In this document: positions 4,653-7,734 of the stretch, piece after piece
Position numbering within the stretch: the stretch's first letter is position 1
How the letters are laid out: every line of letters begins with the position of its first letter
Assembly (NCBI GenBank): GCA_903928285.1
Contig: CAIYQH010000564.1
Coordinates: 1-7,734 of the forward strand
Direction of reading: 5' to 3'
Origin: an uncultured Bacteroidales bacterium
GTDB lineage: Bacteria > Bacteroidota > Bacteroidia > Bacteroidales > FEN-979
Length of the DNA: 7,734 nucleotides
Notes under the pieces: model-generated
Database searches by the model: none
Seen by the model: the letters and a program-made list of their open reading frames with translations, nothing else
What the model was told of the DNA's origin: nothing
Translations under genes and position numbers: made by a program

Positions 4653-6455
4653 ATGAAAAAAGAGGCCTTACGATTTTTTGCAATGATGATGGTGATTTTA
4701 TTCGTAACCGTCACCTTTACGACCCCTGTTTTTGCGCACTCGAGCGGTGCTCCATCAGGTTATACCGGCTCCCCGGGCGATGGCCATAACTGCGTGAGTT
4801 GCCACGGCGGATCGGCAGTCACAGTAAGTGGTTGGATCACCTCCAATATTCCACCTACCGGATATGTTGGCGGAACATCCTATACGGTTACGGTCACTGC
4901 GACAGGAACCGGCAAGAAGGGATTTGAACTGTCTCCGCAGAATGCATCGGGAACCCAACTGGGTGTTTTGGCAGCCGGTACGGGCAGCAAACTTGTTGGC
5001 GGGACAAAATATGTGACCCACACTTCAGCCGGAAGTTCTTCCGGAACATCTTCCTGGTCGTTCACATGGACCGCTCCGGTAGCCGGCACCGGGAATGTTA
5101 TCCTTTATGCAGCCATTACTGTCGGAGAGCCCAACACCAAGCTGGAAAACATCACCATCCAGGAGAACCTCGTCCTTCCGCTTGCCGTTGTGGCTACGGC
5201 AAACCCTTCCACCATCAACCAGGGGGGTTCTTCACAATTGAATGCCGCCCCGTCGGGAGGAACAGGCACCTATACTTATTCATGGTCCTCTTCGCCAGCC
5301 GGTTTCAGCTCTACCCAGCAAAGTCCCATTGTTTACCCGACAGTCACCACACAGTACACCGTTACGGTTAGTGACGGGTCGGGAACAGCCCAGGGCAACA
5401 CCACGGTTACTGTGAATATCCCGGCTCCCCTTACGGTTATAGCAAGCGCCAACCCAACATCAATTACCACCGGCCAGTCATCCCAGCTGAATGCAATCGC
5501 ATCGGGAGGATCCGGTATTTACACCTATTCATGGACCTCGCAACCGGCCGGCTTTACCTCAGGTGCACAGAATCCTACCGTTCAACCAACGGTCACCACA
5601 AAATACCTGGTCAATGTAAACGATGGCGGTTCAACCAAAAAGGACTCTGTGACGGTTACGGTCACCATGGTTCCTCTGACTGCTACGGCCAGTGCTAATC
5701 CTTCCCTGATCTGCGCCGGTCAGACCGCTCAGCTGAATGTTTTTCCAGCAGGAGGTACCGGGAATTACAGCTTTTCCTGGACCTCCGTGCCTGCAGGGTT
5801 CACCTCCACGCAACAAAACCCTGTTGTTTCGCCGTTAGTAGCCACCCAGTATAATGTTCACGTAACAGATGGCTCCCTGTTTACCGATGCCTTTACCAAT
5901 GTGGCCATCAATGAGCCGGCAACTGCAGCGGCAGGCACCGACACCATTTGCCCCTATGTAACAACCCAGGTTCCTTACAACGGAATCGCCTCCCACTATT
6001 CAGCCATTTTCTGGACAACTTCGGGAACCGGCACCTTCAGCGATGCAACCATGCTTTCGGGACATTATTTTCCCAGTATTGCCGATAAAACCGGTGGTAA
6101 TATCACCCTCACCCTCACCGCTTCCGCTCAGAGCCCATGCACTACCCCTGCCGTCAGTACGCGTCATATTCATTTCGACGGTCCTTCGGGCATTGCCGAT
6201 TTACAAAACGGCATGAAACTTGTTATTACGCCTAACCCTTCAACCGGAATATTTACACTTCGCCTTGACGGACAACCCGTTAAAGAGGCAACAGCGGTTA
6301 TTACGGATATGCAGGGAAAGAAGATGCTGCAGCAATCGTGCATCTTCCCTTCATCTGCAGAGAAGATCGACATGACCGGTTTTCCCAAAGGACTTTACCT
6401 GGTAAAAGTGCAAACTGAAAAGGAGACTACCGTTCAGAAACTGGTAATTGAATAG
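4653..6455 (+). CDS. Secreted T9SS cargo: choice-of-anchor V-like haem domain plus Ig-like repeats (paralogue 2)
   Basis: A 600-aa paralogue of the preceding gene, about 72% identical by hand count and colinear without gaps for about 565 residues; the only indel is one residue in the sorting domain. The layout is the same: signal peptide 1-28 (ending VFA), HSSGAPSGYTGSPGDG, CVSCH haem motif (C47, C50, H51), anchor-V-like domain to about 172, Ig-like repeats at 176-254, 259-337 and 341-419, a WTTSGTGTFS domain (421-507), and a type A T9SS sorting domain from about 523 (TPNPSTG, ITDMQGKKML, KGLYLVKVQT). Further cysteines 354, 433 and 496 are kept in both proteins; Cys310 of the first is Val here. 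It has its own promoter and terminator, so the two can be expressed separately though probably under the same regulators. Function unknown. Confidence 0.85.
   Translation: MKKEALRFFAMMMVILFVTVTFTTPVFAHSSGAPSGYTGSPGDGHNCVSCHGGSAVTVSGWITSNIPPTGYVGGTSYTVTVTATGTGKKGFELSPQNASGTQLGVLAAGTGSKLVGGTKYVTHTSAGSSSGTSSWSFTWTAPVAGTGNVILYAAITVGEPNTKLENITIQENLVLPLAVVATANPSTINQGGSSQLNAAPSGGTGTYTYSWSSSPAGFSSTQQSPIVYPTVTTQYTVTVSDGSGTAQGNTTVTVNIPAPLTVIASANPTSITTGQSSQLNAIASGGSGIYTYSWTSQPAGFTSGAQNPTVQPTVTTKYLVNVNDGGSTKKDSVTVTVTMVPLTATASANPSLICAGQTAQLNVFPAGGTGNYSFSWTSVPAGFTSTQQNPVVSPLVATQYNVHVTDGSLFTDAFTNVAINEPATAAAGTDTICPYVTTQVPYNGIASHYSAIFWTTSGTGTFSDATMLSGHYFPSIADKTGGNITLTLTASAQSPCTTPAVSTRHIHFDGPSGIADLQNGMKLVITPNPSTGIFTLRLDGQPVKEATAVITDMQGKKMLQQSCIFPSSAEKIDMTGFPKGLYLVKVQTEKETTVQKLVIE
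5178..5909 (+). repeat. Three tandem Ig/PKD-like protein repeats, paralogue 2
   Basis: Same register and period as in the first paralogue. Unit 2 here is about 85% identical to unit 2 there, clearly more than neighbouring units are to each other. Repeat multiplication therefore came before the gene duplication. Confidence 0.8.
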
Positions 6456-6494
6456 TTCACCCGTAAACCCTTGCAAAAGGTGAAAATCGGTAAG

Positions 6495-6524
6495 AGGCTG
6501 TCTTTGTAAAGAAGGCAGCCTTTT
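6495..6524 (+). terminator. Rho-independent terminator after paralogue 2
   Basis: AGGCTGTCTT and AAGGCAGCCT form a 10-bp stem (one G-T wobble) with a 7-base loop, followed by a short T tract. It begins 39 bp after the stop codon and is unrelated in sequence to the first terminator. Confidence 0.8.
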
Positions 6525-6573
6525 ACATTTCCGGATAGCTGAACGGGAGAAGGTACCCAATGGGAAATACCGG

Positions 6574-6609
6574 ACTTTACAAATAAGCCGTAACTTTACA
6601 ACTTTAACC
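6574..6609 (+). promoter_or_regulatory. Candidate promoter of the OsmC-family gene
   Basis: TAACTTTA (6592-6599) is one base from the TAnnTTTG -7 consensus, and TTTACAA about 15 bp earlier could serve as the upstream element. ACTTTACAA occurs twice (6574-6582 and 6593-6601, 19 bp apart) and a partial third copy ACTTTAACC follows at 6601. The repeats may be a binding site or simply promoter-like AT-rich sequence. Confidence 0.3.
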
Positions 6610-6626
6610 TATTAGAGAAACCAACT

Positions 6627-7049
6627 ATGAAAAGTTCAGTAGAAACTTCCTGGAAGGGGAATATGATGTTCGATGCCACGGTGAGCGGGCATCATGTGAT
6701 TATGGATGCCCATCCTGCCGTAGGCGGCGAAGATAAGGGCGCGCGTCCGAAGGAACTGATGCTGGCCTCCATTGCCGGGTGCAGCGGCATGGACGTCGTT
6801 TCAATATTGAAAAAAATGCGGGTAGAGTTTGCCTCGCTCGATATCCGGGTATCGGCCGACGTTACCGAGGAACATCCGAAACATTATGAAAACATGCATC
6901 TTGTTTTTGAATTTTCGGGAAAGGATCTCGATATCGCACAACTGAAAAAGGCAGTACAGCTATCTCAGGAACGGTATTGCGGCGTTGCCTATGTTTATAA
7001 AAAAGCGATGGAGGTTACCTGGGAGGTTTTGATTAAACCGGAGGCGTAA
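6627..7049 (+). CDS. OsmC family protein
   Basis: A 140-aa protein of the OsmC/Ohr superfamily: small cytoplasmic homodimeric thiol peroxidases that reduce organic hydroperoxides, or relatives of unknown substrate. The conserved pieces are ARPKELMLASIAGCSGMDV (39-57) with the first Cys at 52, and ERYCGVAYVYKK (115-126) with the second Cys at 118, the expected redox pair. R40 and E43 stand before the first Cys as in many family members. Length is normal. The motif is the general OsmC/YhfA type rather than clearly Ohr, so organic-peroxide specificity is not shown. The gene has its own upstream region after the terminator at 6495-6524, and its last 17 bp overlap the convergent kinase gene. Confidence 0.88.
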   Translation: MKSSVETSWKGNMMFDATVSGHHVIMDAHPAVGGEDKGARPKELMLASIAGCSGMDVVSILKKMRVEFASLDIRVSADVTEEHPKHYENMHLVFEFSGKDLDIAQLKKAVQLSQERYCGVAYVYKKAMEVTWEVLIKPEA

Positions 7050-7734
7050 GAGGGACAGCAGATTTACCAGGAATCGTAAAGGAAAACACGGTACCCTTTC
7101 CCTCCTCGCTTTCAACCGACAATTCACCCCCGTGTTTTTCAATAAAATCCTTACAGAGAATCAGTCCGAGCCCTGTGCTAGGTTCACCTCCGGTACCTCT
7201 TCTGTTTGTCTGTACATCAAGCCTGAATAAGTTATCCATCAGCTGCCGGCTCATGCCAATACCGGTATCCCTGATTGATATTTTAACGGAGCTGCCAGGT
7301 TGTGATTCAACTGATATTGTTACCTTCCCGCCCGGTTTCGTAAACTTTACCGCGTTGGAAACCAGGTTCCGTACAACCGTTTCCAGCATATGAACATCGG
7401 CCTCCACCTCAGTTTCCCCGGGGATATCGTAACATAACTCAATATTTTTCCGGTTTGCAGGTTCAATGATCAATGCTGTGCAATCCATCACAGTTGGTTT
7501 CAACAGGATGGTTCCGGTATTGAAATTCGTAACCCCTCTTTGCAACATCGACCATTCAAGCAGGTTTTCGAGCAACCGGTATATATTGACTGCCGATTTC
7601 CTCATATTCAGGGCAATGTTCTTCAGTTCATCGGGCGACAAGGTTGACAACTCTTCAACCATTATTTCTGTAAAGCCCAGGAACACATTGAAGGGGTTCC
7701 TCAGGTCGTGCGCTATGATGGAGAAGAATTTATC
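7033..7734 (-). CDS. Sensor histidine kinase, C-terminal HisKA-HATPase part (cut by window edge)
   Basis: 233 residues are visible and the frame is open to the right edge, so sensor domains and the start are missing. The fragment opens with the H-box FFSIIAHDLRNPFN (phosphoacceptor His at codon 7710-7708). A dimerisation helix with ENLLEWSMLQRG, typical of Bacteroidota kinases, follows. The ATP-binding domain shows an N-box (VVRNLVSNAVKF, Asn 123 and 127 of the fragment), a G1 box (RDTGIGMS) and a G2 box (STGLGLILCKDFIEKHGG). All catalytic elements are intact. The protein ends shortly after the HATPase domain, so no receiver domain is fused behind it. A GTG at 7686 is not the start, because the H-box lies upstream of it. 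The response regulator and signal are unknown. Confidence 0.92.
   Translation of the reverse strand, partial: DKFFSIIAHDLRNPFNVFLGFTEIMVEELSTLSPDELKNIALNMRKSAVNIYRLLENLLEWSMLQRGVTNFNTGTILLKPTVMDCTALIIEPANRKNIELCYDIPGETEVEADVHMLETVVRNLVSNAVKFTKPGGKVTISVESQPGSSVKISIRDTGIGMSRQLMDNLFRLDVQTNRRGTGGEPSTGLGLILCKDFIEKHGGELSVESEEGKGTVFSFTIPGKSAVPLTPPV

Noticed and set aside
4755..5371. Several open frames on both strands inside the second exoprotein gene
   Set aside because: Shadows caused by the Thr/Ser/Gly/Pro-rich repeats; similar shadows occur in the first paralogue and none is conserved as a protein.

Overview
The window looks like an ordinary chromosomal segment of a Bacteroidota bacterium, probably an environmental member of the Bacteroidia; the genus cannot be fixed from this sequence. 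The evidence is two proteins with type IX secretion (T9SS) C-terminal sorting domains, TAnnTTTG-type -7 promoter boxes, starts without Shine-Dalgarno sequences and preceded by A-rich DNA, and a Bacteroidota-style histidine kinase. No mobile element, CRISPR array, tRNA or rRNA was seen.

Left part (1-1700): the C-terminal end of an SRAP (YedK/HMCES-type) protein on the + strand meets, tail to tail with a 20-bp coding overlap, a SMUG2-like uracil-DNA glycosylase on the - strand. The glycosylase lies behind a stand-alone MESH1/SpoT-type HD hydrolase on the same strand, probably as a two-gene operon. The glycosylase makes abasic sites and SRAP proteins bind them covalently, so the pair concerns base-damage repair. 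Just upstream of the HD gene is a 23-codon piece that looks like the broken C-terminus of a lost gene.

Middle part (1657-6524): about 560 bp without a recognisable gene is followed by two tandem paralogues of 601 and 600 aa. Each has a signal peptide, a 'choice-of-anchor V'-like N-terminal domain with one CxxCH haem-c motif, three Ig/PKD-like repeats, a fourth beta domain and a type A T9SS sorting domain. By hand count they are about 72% identical, in register over about 565 residues, yet synonymous positions are heavily diverged. Each has its own control region and each is followed by a strong hairpin terminator. The control regions have mostly drifted apart but keep, at identical spacing, a TTTAGA-N5-TCTAAA dyad, a CRP/FNR-like dyad and a TATTTTTG -7 box. 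This footprint is the most interesting signal in the window.

Right part (6525-7734): an OsmC-family peroxide/thiol protein on the + strand overlaps by 17 bp, tail to tail, the C-terminal part of a sensor histidine kinase on the - strand that runs off the right edge.
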